DNA of 64,000 nucleotides from JAJPHW01 sp963771505 (GTDB taxonomy: Bacteria > Acidobacteriota > Terriglobia > Terriglobales > Acidobacteriaceae). A model generated the notes under the pieces. That model saw only the letters and a list, made by a program, of their open reading frames with translations. It was not told the DNA's origin and did no database searches. Where the stretch lies: positions 744,001 through 808,000 of the forward strand of contig CAVYTO010000002.1 in assembly GCA_963771505.1 (NCBI GenBank). The letters are read 5' to 3'. Position 1 is the stretch's first letter. The number at the start of each line of letters is the position of its first letter. Position numbers and translations under genes: made by a program. Below, piece after piece: positions 1-11,062 of the stretch.

Positions 1-1076
1 AGTTTAAGTTGCATTCCAGGAAGGTCGATATCCACCACGTAGGCACTTAGTACGTCTGCGCCGATAATTCCGTCCTCATCGGATATGGACCGTTTGTCGC
101 TTACTGAGATCACACAATCCTGAAATTCGAGTTCCCCAATTTGCATGCGGTCGACTACTCCGAAGTATCCTGCTTGCAGGCGCTGGTCTCCAATCCCCGC
201 ACTATGCTCCGCAGAAAGACGCGAGACGCCGGCTTTCTCGGCAACCCTTCGGCTGACCATGACGCCGCCTGCGCCTGTGTCGAGCAAGAGCTTCGCCTTC
301 CGGTCATTCAGTCTCACCGATAGAGCTATGCCTCGCATTTGGTGTCCATTGGCGCCGTACGCTACATCCAGCTTTGTTTCTGTACGTTCGACCTTACTAA
401 TTAGCCTGCAGGAGTGAAGCGGCTTGTCTGCCGTCACCTTAAGAAACGCTAAGTACTCTTCTAACCACAACGTTTCTTCTGGGTCGTCGGGGTGAGGCGC
501 GGCTAAGTAGGCTTCTAGCGCGGCCAGTTTTTCCTTTCGAGGAAGAGTCTCTAGCCATGCCCGCTGTACCTCAATGTCTTCAGGCGCGATGGCGTGAGCC
601 ACTTGAAGTTGGTTGTAGGCTTGCCGGTAGAGAGAGAAGGAAGAGTACAAGTCTGACAATCCCAGGTATGCGCGAACTTCTTTTGGATCGGACTGCTTGG
701 CAGCAAGGAATGTTGTCTCTGCATCTGGCATCTTTCCTAGCCGGTATTGCACCGCGCCTTTTTCCGCAAGCAACGCCGCCGATCGAGGCTGTGCCGTCAC
801 GGCAGCGTTTACAACACTCCAAGCTTCATCGATTTTTTGCTCGCGCAGCAGTGAACGGACTACTCCAACCTTGGCCGCAGTTAAACTCGCATCTTGCTTC
901 AAAACCGCCTGATAGCCTGCCTCGGCGTCCGCGAATTTACCCGCTCGATACAGTTGATCAGCGGCATCCAGCCGTGGATCCGCAGTGGGAGATTTGGCGT
1001 CGTTGGCGACCGCTGGTGCCAGAAAGCATAAAAACAGAAGAAGTATGACAGCATACGGGCGCGAAATAGTGGACAC
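1..1076 (-). CDS. TPR and retropepsin-like aspartic protease domain protein, cut off at the window edge
   Basis: About 358 residues are visible and the C-terminus runs off the left edge. The chosen start is a GTG preceded by GGAGGG four bases upstream. A hydrophobic segment (about residues 7-24, ending APAVA) looks like a signal peptide, so the protein is probably periplasmic. Residues 35-200 look like TPR-type helical pairs. Around residue 265 the motif LLLDTGAGG matches the single-Asp active site of retropepsin-like (gag-polyprotein-type) proteases, and it is followed by a typical IGADVLS segment near the edge. The substrate is unknown. The family assignment is good; actual protease activity is inferred. 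Confidence 0.75.
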   Translation of the reverse strand, partial: MSTISRPYAVILLLFLCFLAPAVANDAKSPTADPRLDAADQLYRAGKFADAEAGYQAVLKQDASLTAAKVGVVRSLLREQKIDEAWSVVNAAVTAQPRSAALLAEKGAVQYRLGKMPDAETTFLAAKQSDPKEVRAYLGLSDLYSSFSLYRQAYNQLQVAHAIAPEDIEVQRAWLETLPRKEKLAALEAYLAAPHPDDPEETLWLEEYLAFLKVTADKPLHSCRLISKVERTETKLDVAYGANGHQMRGIALSVRLNDRKAKLLLDTGAGGVMVSRRVAEKAGVSRLSAEHSAGIGDQRLQAGYFGVVDRMQIGELEFQDCVISVSDKRSISDEDGIIGADVLSAYVVDIDLPGMQLK

Positions 1077-1169
1077 TGAGCCCTCCAAATAGCCGAGAGG
1101 GTATCACGGCGAGGGCTTCTTTCAGAAGTGATTTGTGGTTGGCTGCGAGTCACGTGCGCCGCGACGTGT

Positions 1170-4151
<2,982 letters not shown>

Positions 4152-4315
4152 TTAAATGATCCTTCAATGGCAGGCGGTGATGCCGCAGAAATACATTAAA
4201 AGCCTAGCACATTCGATGCGTTCGGCGCGGGTTTGGTCGCGGGTATAACGATCTGGTCAACCCCTCGGTCACACGGGTTGATGCCTTCTGCATCGTGTAA
4301 GATTCTCGCGGGATC

Positions 4316-7027
4316 ATGCCCACATTCTTCGACCGTTTCCGCGAGTGTGCCGAACGCTGGCCGAATAGCCCCTGCCTGGAGATCCAACGGAGCGATCGTC
4401 TCGAAAGTTACACCTACGCCGAGGTTTTGGGCATGGCGCGCAACGTCGGCCGGTGGCTGACGGCAAACCACTTCGAAGCGGGCACGCGCGTGGCTCTGCT
4501 GGCCGATAACCATCCGCGATGGGTGGCCAGCTACCTGGGCATAATTGCGGCCGGATGCATCGCCGTTCCGCTCGACACCGCTTTCCATCCAGACCAGGTT
4601 GCGAAACTGCTGAAAGACAGCGGGGCTTCGGTTCTGTTTTGCGATGGAAAGCATTTGGATGTGGGAAAGGCTGCGGTCATCGGGCTGTCCGTAACGATCG
4701 TGAACACGACCGAATCTGCAGCTGGGGACGAGACGACACTCGATCAGCTGCTGGCCGGCGGTTCCACTGGTTTCGTTCCTGTCGATTCCACCGCGGACAG
4801 CGTGGCTTCGCTGCTTTACACGTCGGGCACCACGGCTGATCCAAAGGGTGTGATGCTGACGCACGGGAACCTGCTGGCCGAGGCGGACGCGGTTTTCAAG
4901 GTGATTCACATCGGGCCCAAAGATTCGATTTTGGGTTTGCTGCCGCTATTTCACGTGCTCTCGCAGATGGCGAACCTGCTGCTGCCGCTCGTTAGCGGCA
5001 CCAGGGTCGTTTATCTGGAAACACTCAACACAACCGAACTCTTACGCGCATTACAGGAACGTGAAATCACGATCTTTTGCGTGGTGCCGCAATTTTTCTA
5101 TTTGATTCATGAACGCATTTTTAAAGAGGCCGCAAAGCGCGGAAAGGTGGCCCAATTTGCCTTCCGCGCGATGATGACGATCAATCGGGGGCTGCGGGAG
5201 ATCGGCATCAACGCTGGGAAGACGCTGTTCGGGCGAATCCATGAATTATTTGGCCCCGGAATGCGTTATTTGATTACGGGCGGGTCGAGGTTCAGCCCCG
5301 AGATTGCTGGGGATTTTTACTCGCTCGGAATCGACATTTTGCAAGCTTATGGTTTGACCGAAACCACGGGCGGAGCGTTTATTACACCGCCCGGCGAGGT
5401 TGTGATCGGATCCGTGGGCAAGCCGTTAGGGGTGGAGGCGAAAATTGTGGACACGCAGGCAGCAGACTCTGACGCTCCCGCCGACGGCGAGATCGCCATT
5501 CGCGGACCGATCGTGATGAAGGGCTATTGGCATCGCGAAGATGCTACTGAGGCTGTGATGAAAGACGGCTGGTTTCACACCGGCGATCTCGGGCGCTTCG
5601 ATGCACGGGGAAACCTTTACATTACTGGGCGGCAGAAGGACGTAATCGTCCTAAGCAATGGGAAGAACGTTTATCCGGAAGAGATTGAAGCTCATTATTT
5701 GCAGTCGGCATTCATAAAAGAAATTTGCGTGCTCGGCCTGGAAGGTTCTCCAGGTGATCCGTCGGCGGACCGGCTCTATGCCGTCGTGGTGCCGAATTTC
5801 GAGGTGCTGCGAGAACGCAAAGTGGTGAACGCCAAAGAAGTCATTCGTTTTGGCATTGAGGGCTTGTCAGCAAAACTCGCATCAACGAAACGCCTGTCGG
5901 GATATGAAATCTGGCAGGACGACTTGCCGCGGACCACAACGCGCAAGCTGAAACGCTTCGAGATAGAAAAGCGGGTCCGGGCCAACCAGAAAAAGGGAGT
6001 GGCGCAAGATGCAGAGATCGGCACGGAGAAACCGCTGACCGAAGACGATCGGACCTGGCTGGAGCGGCCTGAGGTGGCGCGAGCGATTGCGATTATCCGC
6101 GAATCTTCACGAAACACGCCAAAGACGATTGCTCCGGATGCAAACCTCGAACTCGACCTGGGATTTGATTCCATGGGACGGGTAGAGCTGATGGTGGCTC
6201 TGGAGCAGGAATTGGGCGGCAACCTCGAAGAATCGCGGCTTGCAGAGATCTATACCGTGCGCGAACTGGTGGATGCGATCATCGAGAGCGCTGCGGCTGG
6301 GGGAGCAGCGCATAAAGCCAAGTTCGCGGGATGGGGAAACATTCTGCAAGAGGATCCGACCGACCCGCAGATTCTTGCCCTGGGGCGTGGTTCGCGAGTG
6401 CGGGAATATTTTCTTTTCGGCTTGGCGAGGCTGATCTATTTGTTTTCGCGCGTGGTTTTTCGTTTCCAAGTAGCTGGCGTTGAGAACTTGCCGGCGCACG
6501 GGCCGTTCATTCTTTCATCGAACCACCAGAGTTATATTGACGCTGCACTGCTGGCTGCGGCCCTGCCGGGCCGAATCATGCGGTGTTCTTTCGCCGTGGG
6601 AACCAGCGATATTTTTGGCGGCCCGGCGATGCGGAAGCTGGCAGCGTTCCTGAATGTCGTCGTGGTCGATCCTGACGCCAACCTGATTCCGGCGATGCGA
6701 GCAGGCGCGTACGGGCTGCGCCATGGGCGGATGCTGATCCTGTATCCCGAGGGCGAGCGCTCGATTGATGGGACGCCGAAGACGTTCAAAAAAGGTGCGG
6801 CGATTCTGGCCACGCACCTGCAGGTGCCGATTGTCCCGGTCGCGATCGAGGGATTTCACAATGCATGGCCTCGCGGCAAGAGCTTTCAGCGGTTTGCCAA
6901 GCTGAAGATGGAGTTCGGTTCGCCGATTGCTCCTCCGCCAGAAGCTGAAGCGTCGGAAGAGGCTTATTCGCGCCTGATCGACGAATTGAAAGCGCAAGTC
7001 GTAACGATGTGGGAGCGGATGCGATAA
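4316..7027 (+). CDS. Trifunctional fusion: acyl-CoA/ACP synthetase, acyl carrier domain and PlsC-type acyltransferase
   Basis: This 903-residue protein has three domains in order. An AMP-binding ligase occupies about residues 1-560, with the adenylate motif YTSGTTADPKG and a later TGDLGRFD. A phosphopantetheine carrier domain lies at about 600-670, with LGFDSMGRVEL and the attachment Ser near 619. A PlsC acyltransferase occupies about 690-903, with NHQSYID near 735 and YPEGERS. The likely role is to activate a free fatty acid, hold it on the carrier domain and transfer it to a lysophospholipid. E. coli Aas joins the same activities in the opposite order and without a carrier domain. No membrane anchor is obvious outside the PlsC region. 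The stop codon nearly abuts the convergent xerC stop. The exact acyl donor and acceptor are not known. Confidence 0.88.
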   Translation: MPTFFDRFRECAERWPNSPCLEIQRSDRLESYTYAEVLGMARNVGRWLTANHFEAGTRVALLADNHPRWVASYLGIIAAGCIAVPLDTAFHPDQVAKLLKDSGASVLFCDGKHLDVGKAAVIGLSVTIVNTTESAAGDETTLDQLLAGGSTGFVPVDSTADSVASLLYTSGTTADPKGVMLTHGNLLAEADAVFKVIHIGPKDSILGLLPLFHVLSQMANLLLPLVSGTRVVYLETLNTTELLRALQEREITIFCVVPQFFYLIHERIFKEAAKRGKVAQFAFRAMMTINRGLREIGINAGKTLFGRIHELFGPGMRYLITGGSRFSPEIAGDFYSLGIDILQAYGLTETTGGAFITPPGEVVIGSVGKPLGVEAKIVDTQAADSDAPADGEIAIRGPIVMKGYWHREDATEAVMKDGWFHTGDLGRFDARGNLYITGRQKDVIVLSNGKNVYPEEIEAHYLQSAFIKEICVLGLEGSPGDPSADRLYAVVVPNFEVLRERKVVNAKEVIRFGIEGLSAKLASTKRLSGYEIWQDDLPRTTTRKLKRFEIEKRVRANQKKGVAQDAEIGTEKPLTEDDRTWLERPEVARAIAIIRESSRNTPKTIAPDANLELDLGFDSMGRVELMVALEQELGGNLEESRLAEIYTVRELVDAIIESAAAGGAAHKAKFAGWGNILQEDPTDPQILALGRGSRVREYFLFGLARLIYLFSRVVFRFQVAGVENLPAHGPFILSSNHQSYIDAALLAAALPGRIMRCSFAVGTSDIFGGPAMRKLAAFLNVVVVDPDANLIPAMRAGAYGLRHGRMLILYPEGERSIDGTPKTFKKGAAILATHLQVPIVPVAIEGFHNAWPRGKSFQRFAKLKMEFGSPIAPPPEAEASEEAYSRLIDELKAQVVTMWERMR

Positions 7028-7028
7028 C

Positions 7029-7949
7029 TCAACGAGCTCGCGGGTGCGTACGGTCGTAAACTTCGAGCATGTGGCGCGTGGAAAGCTGAGTGTAGCGTTG
7101 GGTCGTGGCCAGGCGTTCGTGTCCCAGCATCTCCTGAATGGCGCGCAGGTCCGCGCCTTCCTCCAGCATGTGCGTGCCAAACGCATGGCGAAGAGTGTGC
7201 GGATGAACGTCGGGCGACAGTCCCTTGGCGACGGCTATTTGCTTAACGATGCGGCCAACGCTGCGGGAGGTGAGACGGCCTCCGCGCTGATTGACGAGCA
7301 ACGCGTTGGATTTTTTTTGTGCGTCGGCGAGCTTGGCGTGCCGCAGCGGCATGTAGCGCGCGAGCGCAGACTTCACAGAATCGCCAAAAGGAACAAGACG
7401 CTCTTTCTTCCCTTTTCCACGGATCAAGATAGCTTCGGCGCTTGAACCGATATCGGCCAAGTTAATGCCTACCAGCTCCGAGTTCCGAATGCCGCATCCA
7501 TAAAGCAATTCGAACATCAGGGAGTCGCGTTCAGGGAATGAAGCGACATCCGGCATTCCGCCATCGAGAGCGCTGTTCATTTCTTCGAGCGTGGGAACTC
7601 GTGGCAATTTCTTCGCCAATTTCGGCGTGGCCACAAGTTGCGATGGATTTTGCTCGACCACGCCTTCCTGAGCCAGCCAGCGATACAGCGACCTGACTGC
7701 CGCCAGCGCGCGAGCCACCGATGTCTTGGTTAGTTTTCTTTCGTAAAGGTGCGAGAGAAATCCGCGAATTACGAGATGATCGATACTCTTCCATGATCGC
7801 GGCCCGACGTAGACGACGAAAGCCTCGAGGTCGCCGGCGTAGGCTTTGATGGTGTGGGCGGATGCGTTGCGTTGCAGAAGAACGCGCAGGAATTCATCCA
7901 CGGATTTGCCGATGGTGGTTCGGGTTTCTACCTCGCGGGGCCCGGTCAT
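7029..7949 (-). CDS. xerC: Tyrosine recombinase, XerC type
   Basis: A site-specific recombinase of 306 residues, likely one half of the XerC/XerD pair that resolves chromosome dimers at dif. The start ATG overlaps the stop of the upstream recombinase as ATGA. A longer reading frame to 8105 is open but would overlap that gene by 160 bases. Catalytic residues are visible: Arg in CGIRNSE, HTLRHAFGTH, LGHERLATTQRY with the nucleophilic Tyr near the C-terminus. The N-terminal SAM-like domain (SVDEFLRVLLQRNASAHTIKAY) is complete. The XerC versus XerD assignment rests on motif likeness and gene order only. Confidence 0.85.
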   Translation of the reverse strand: MTGPREVETRTTIGKSVDEFLRVLLQRNASAHTIKAYAGDLEAFVVYVGPRSWKSIDHLVIRGFLSHLYERKLTKTSVARALAAVRSLYRWLAQEGVVEQNPSQLVATPKLAKKLPRVPTLEEMNSALDGGMPDVASFPERDSLMFELLYGCGIRNSELVGINLADIGSSAEAILIRGKGKKERLVPFGDSVKSALARYMPLRHAKLADAQKKSNALLVNQRGGRLTSRSVGRIVKQIAVAKGLSPDVHPHTLRHAFGTHMLEEGADLRAIQEMLGHERLATTQRYTQLSTRHMLEVYDRTHPRAR

Positions 7950-8872
7950 CTCGCCTTGGCCCGCGGATGGTGTTTCTGGTAAACAGCCTTCAGCCGGTCG
8001 AGCGCGACGTGGGTATAGACCTGTGTGGTGGAAATGTCGGCGTGCCCGAGAATTGTCTGCACGGTACGCAAGTCCGCGCCGTTTTCGACCATGTGCGTCG
8101 CGCAACTGTGCCGCAGCATGTGCGGACTGGCTTTGCGCCCCAGCGTGGATGAGGCTTCCCGTACGACCTGCCAGACGCGTTGCCGGGTGAGAGCGTGGGC
8201 GCGACGTCCGAGAAAGAGTACCGGCGTCGTTCGCTCATGTCCTGCCAGTAGTGGCCGCGCTTCGCGCAGATACTCAGCCAGCGCCGTTTGTGCAGACTTA
8301 CCCAGAGGCACGATGCGTTCTTTGTCGCCTTTACCGTGCACCATCAGATAGCCTTGATCGAGTTTCAAGTCCTCCAGCTTAACTCCGATAATTTCCGAAA
8401 CTCGCAGGGCGCCCGCGTAGAAGACTTCCAGCATGGCGCGATCGCGCAATGCCAACGATTGTGATTCGCGGGTATCCGACGATGCGTGCGGAGCATGCAG
8501 GAGACTTTCCATCTCGTCACGGGCCAGCGCTTTCGGCAAAACTTTCCACTGACGCGGAGAATCGATGTCTAAAGTGGGATCTCGGTTGATTTGTTTATCC
8601 AGCAGCAGGTGTTTGTAGAGGTGCCGCATGGCGGAGAGTTTACGGCCTACAGAACGTCCATCGACTGAATTGGCGAACAACTCCTGCATGAAATCGCCGG
8701 TATCGGCGCGGCGGGCAGTGAGCAAGGTGCGATCGCGCTTCTCGAGAAAAGTGGAAAATTGCGCGAGATCGGTGGCGTAGGCGGAAATCGTCAGCGAAGC
8801 TAGTCCTTTTTCTATCTTCAGGTAGTCGAGGAAGCGCGCCACCACTTGTAAGTTCGATTTTGCCAGCACCAT
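7946..8872 (-). CDS. xerD: Tyrosine recombinase, XerD type
   Basis: 308 residues. The N-terminal core-binding domain (FLDYLKIEKGLASLTISAYATDL) is followed by a catalytic domain with Arg in GALRVSE, MLRHSCATHMVENGADLRT and LGHADISTTQVYTHV. The HADISTTQ.YTHV ending is the classic XerD form. It is translationally coupled by a 4-base overlap to the second recombinase. In most bacteria xerC and xerD are at separate loci, so the tandem pair is unusual. It lies 46 bases downstream of the DUF72 gene and may belong to the same minus-strand transcript as the LigD-type polymerase. No strong ribosome binding site is visible before the ATG. Confidence 0.85.
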   Translation of the reverse strand: MVLAKSNLQVVARFLDYLKIEKGLASLTISAYATDLAQFSTFLEKRDRTLLTARRADTGDFMQELFANSVDGRSVGRKLSAMRHLYKHLLLDKQINRDPTLDIDSPRQWKVLPKALARDEMESLLHAPHASSDTRESQSLALRDRAMLEVFYAGALRVSEIIGVKLEDLKLDQGYLMVHGKGDKERIVPLGKSAQTALAEYLREARPLLAGHERTTPVLFLGRRAHALTRQRVWQVVREASSTLGRKASPHMLRHSCATHMVENGADLRTVQTILGHADISTTQVYTHVALDRLKAVYQKHHPRAKAR

Positions 8873-8918
8873 AAAAGTATGTGCCTTCGCAATTGCGGCA
8901 GATAGTAGCTAACCAGTG

Positions 8919-9650
8919 TCAGCCAGCGGGCGTCCCAGCGCCAGCCACTTCTCGCAGAAGGCTTGTCGCATACAACGCTCCATGCGGAGTTTCTTCGTGC
9001 TTGAAGTATGCGAACGCGTCGCGACCCGCCGCGCGGTGCTCTTGAAGACGTTGTGCCATGGTGCCCCGTTCGTCGTTGGAGTACTCAGGCTTGCGATATC
9101 GGTAGTAGCAGAAGTCGGCGGTAACAATATCGGGAGTAACGCGCTCTTCGGTTTCGGCGACGCACAGGGCGCGGTTGTGAACTTTCAACAATTCGAACAC
9201 GTTATCGGCGAACCAGGATTCGTGACGAAATTCGAATGCAGCTCGAGCTCCGCGCGGCACGGTCTGGAGGAATTCGTCGAGAACAGAAACATCGGCTTTC
9301 ATGTTGGGCGGCAACTGAAATAGCAGCGGCCCCAACTTCCCTGCCGTTGCCAGTGGCTCGATGGTGGAGAAAAAACGCGGAAGGAAATCCGCAGTATTCT
9401 TCAAGCGTTTAATGTGCGTAATCACCTGATGGGCCTTGATGGTGAAGCGGAACGCGGGTGGGGTCTGCTGAATCCATTTTTGCGCCGTGGTGTCTTTCAG
9501 CAATTGCCGGAAGGTGAAATTGACCTCGACCGCATTCAGTTGGTTCGCATAGTGGCCGAGAAACTTCGCTTGCGCGAGTTTCGGCGGATAGAAATCAGGC
9601 TTCCATGTGGGGTACGCCCAACCTGAGGTGCCGATGTATATCTGGGCCAT
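8919..9650 (-). CDS. DUF72 (YecE-like) protein
   Basis: 243 residues with the family's opening signature (IYIGTSGWAYPTWKPDFYP), then NAVEVNFTFR and a conserved FRHESWF. DUF72 proteins adopt a TIM-barrel fold. Their biochemical function is not settled, although an association with DNA repair or iron-sulfur clusters has been suggested for some. It starts 28 bases after the stop of the LigD-type polymerase gene, and this pairing hints at a shared role in repair. The C-terminus ends shortly after AYFKHEETPHGALYA, which looks complete. Confidence 0.88.
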   Translation of the reverse strand: MAQIYIGTSGWAYPTWKPDFYPPKLAQAKFLGHYANQLNAVEVNFTFRQLLKDTTAQKWIQQTPPAFRFTIKAHQVITHIKRLKNTADFLPRFFSTIEPLATAGKLGPLLFQLPPNMKADVSVLDEFLQTVPRGARAAFEFRHESWFADNVFELLKVHNRALCVAETEERVTPDIVTADFCYYRYRKPEYSNDERGTMAQRLQEHRAAGRDAFAYFKHEETPHGALYATSLLREVAGAGTPAG

Positions 9651-9678
9651 GACTGCGATTATAGCGAGCGGGGATAAT

Positions 9679-10665
9679 TTAGCTCGGAGTCTTAGCCGCG
9701 TGCGGGCGCCTTCGGCGCGTGGATTTCTTCGCTGGTTTCGCCGCTGCGACAGTGCCTTCGAGATTGGGCAGTTTTTGCTTCAACGTGAGCATCGGTGCAA
9801 AAAGATCGCCGACTTTCTTCACGCGCTCGAGCACCTGCTCAGTTTCGAACACCAGGAGTTTCGCATCTTTCTTCTTTAACGCCGACTCGACTTCGTTCCA
9901 GGCGACCGGCGTCGAAACGGTAGGCTGCTCACGCGCTCGCAGCGAATACACGCTGATCGTGGTTTTGTGCTGGTCGTTCTGGCTCCAATCGACAAGAACT
10001 TTTCCAACGCGCAACTGCTTCTTCATATCGGACACGACGAGATCGCGATGCGTGTCTTCCAGATGACGCGCCAGCGCCAGCGCAAATGCTTTCGTCTTGT
10101 CGTAATTCGTTTTAGAGTTGAGTGGGACGTAAACTTGAAGCCCCTTAGATCCTGAGGTCTTGGGAAAACTTTCAAGCTTGAAATGTTCGAAGATTTCGCG
10201 CAGCCAGATTCCCACCTGGCAACATTGCACGATGTCGGCTGGCGGGCCGGGATCGAGATCGAATACCATCGCGCGAGGGCAATCCTGATCTTTGGCTTTC
10301 GAGAGCGACGGGTGCAATTCGATCGCCGCCAGGTTTGCCAGATAGGTCAACGTCGGCAGGTCGTTGGCGAGGATGTAGTCCATAATGCGTCCGTTGCCTT
10401 CGCTCCACACCTCGGCGGTCTTTACCCATTCCGGACGGTGCTTGTTTGCGTTCTTCTCGTAGAAGAATTCTTTGTCGATGCCGCCGGGGTAGCGCTTCAA
10501 GGTCAGCGGATGGTCTTTCAACTGCGGCACGAGAACTGGAGCAATGCGCGCGTAATAATCGATAACCTGGCCTTTGGTGAACCCGGTGGCGGGATACAGA
10601 ACCTTATCGAGGTTGGTCAGCGTCAGGCGCTTGCCTTCGATTTCGACGATGGAGGGAGTAGGCAC
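9679..10665 (-). CDS. Stand-alone LigD-type polymerase (primase-polymerase) domain protein
   Basis: 328 residues matching the polymerase domain of bacterial NHEJ ligase LigD, which fills gaps at double-strand breaks before ligation. Signatures are LTNLDKVLYPATGFTKGQVIDYY, RYPGGIDKEFFYEKN, the metal-binding pair Asp136/Asp138 in FDLDPGP, and KTSGSKGLQVYVPL near residues 169-182. Canonical LigD polymerases carry His where this protein has Gln177. No ligase or phosphoesterase domain is attached and no Ku gene is in the window, so partners must lie elsewhere. The C-terminal 20 residues are Lys/Arg-rich (KKSTRRRRPHAAK), consistent with DNA binding. Confidence 0.87.
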   Translation of the reverse strand: MPTPSIVEIEGKRLTLTNLDKVLYPATGFTKGQVIDYYARIAPVLVPQLKDHPLTLKRYPGGIDKEFFYEKNANKHRPEWVKTAEVWSEGNGRIMDYILANDLPTLTYLANLAAIELHPSLSKAKDQDCPRAMVFDLDPGPPADIVQCCQVGIWLREIFEHFKLESFPKTSGSKGLQVYVPLNSKTNYDKTKAFALALARHLEDTHRDLVVSDMKKQLRVGKVLVDWSQNDQHKTTISVYSLRAREQPTVSTPVAWNEVESALKKKDAKLLVFETEQVLERVKKVGDLFAPMLTLKQKLPNLEGTVAAAKPAKKSTRRRRPHAAKTPS

Positions 10666-10705
10666 AGATAGATTCTAATCCAGGAGATTTTCGACCTGCT
10701 CCTTA

Positions 10706-10855
10706 CTAGTGATGCTTAAAATACTGCACAGCTCGCTCGTGAGCTTCTGCTGCTTTGCGAGTGTTGAAGGTGCCGAGGTTCTTGCGCTTTCCGGTTTTGG
10801 CATCTTTTTTACGGGAGTAGAGACGAAATTTCCCTGAAGTGAGCTTGCGGATCAT
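10706..10855 (-). CDS. Small basic protein, 49 aa
   Basis: A short reading frame beginning MIRKLTSGKFRLYSRKKDAK and ending AVQYFKHH. It has a strong ribosome binding site (AAGGAGG, about 8 bases before the ATG). Lys and Arg make up about a third of the residues. From memory it resembles a widespread family of very short basic proteins with the pattern KLxSGKxRLYSRKKDxKTGKRxNLGTFxTRxAAExHER. The function is unknown; the middle part recalls the N-terminal arm of integrases. It lies 40 bases upstream of the LigD-type polymerase on the same strand. The strong ribosome binding site and the plausible family make it likely real. Confidence 0.72.
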   Translation of the reverse strand: MIRKLTSGKFRLYSRKKDAKTGKRKNLGTFNTRKAAEAHERAVQYFKHH

Positions 10856-11062
10856 GATCGCAGCCTCCTTGCAGGAATTGAGATGCCGGTCAAGCAGATC
10901 GCGTCGTTACTATTTATGAATTTGAGGAGAGCCATGGCGCAGAAACTTGGCGATCAAGGTCTCGCCTAAACAGCCAAGGGCGCTGTCCAAAAGTGGGTGC
11001 GTTTGCGGCTGTCAAAGCGGAATACACTTGGGACAGGCCGTTATTCATGAGGTTCCTTCTGG

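Noticed and set aside
7950..8105. Longer N-terminus for the second Xer recombinase
   Set aside because: It would overlap the upstream recombinase by 160 bases; the ATG at 7949 makes a standard four-base overlap and gives a normal length.
10930..10968. An 11-codon frame with a good ribosome binding site (MAQKLGDQGLA)
   Set aside because: Too short to support as a gene without conservation data.
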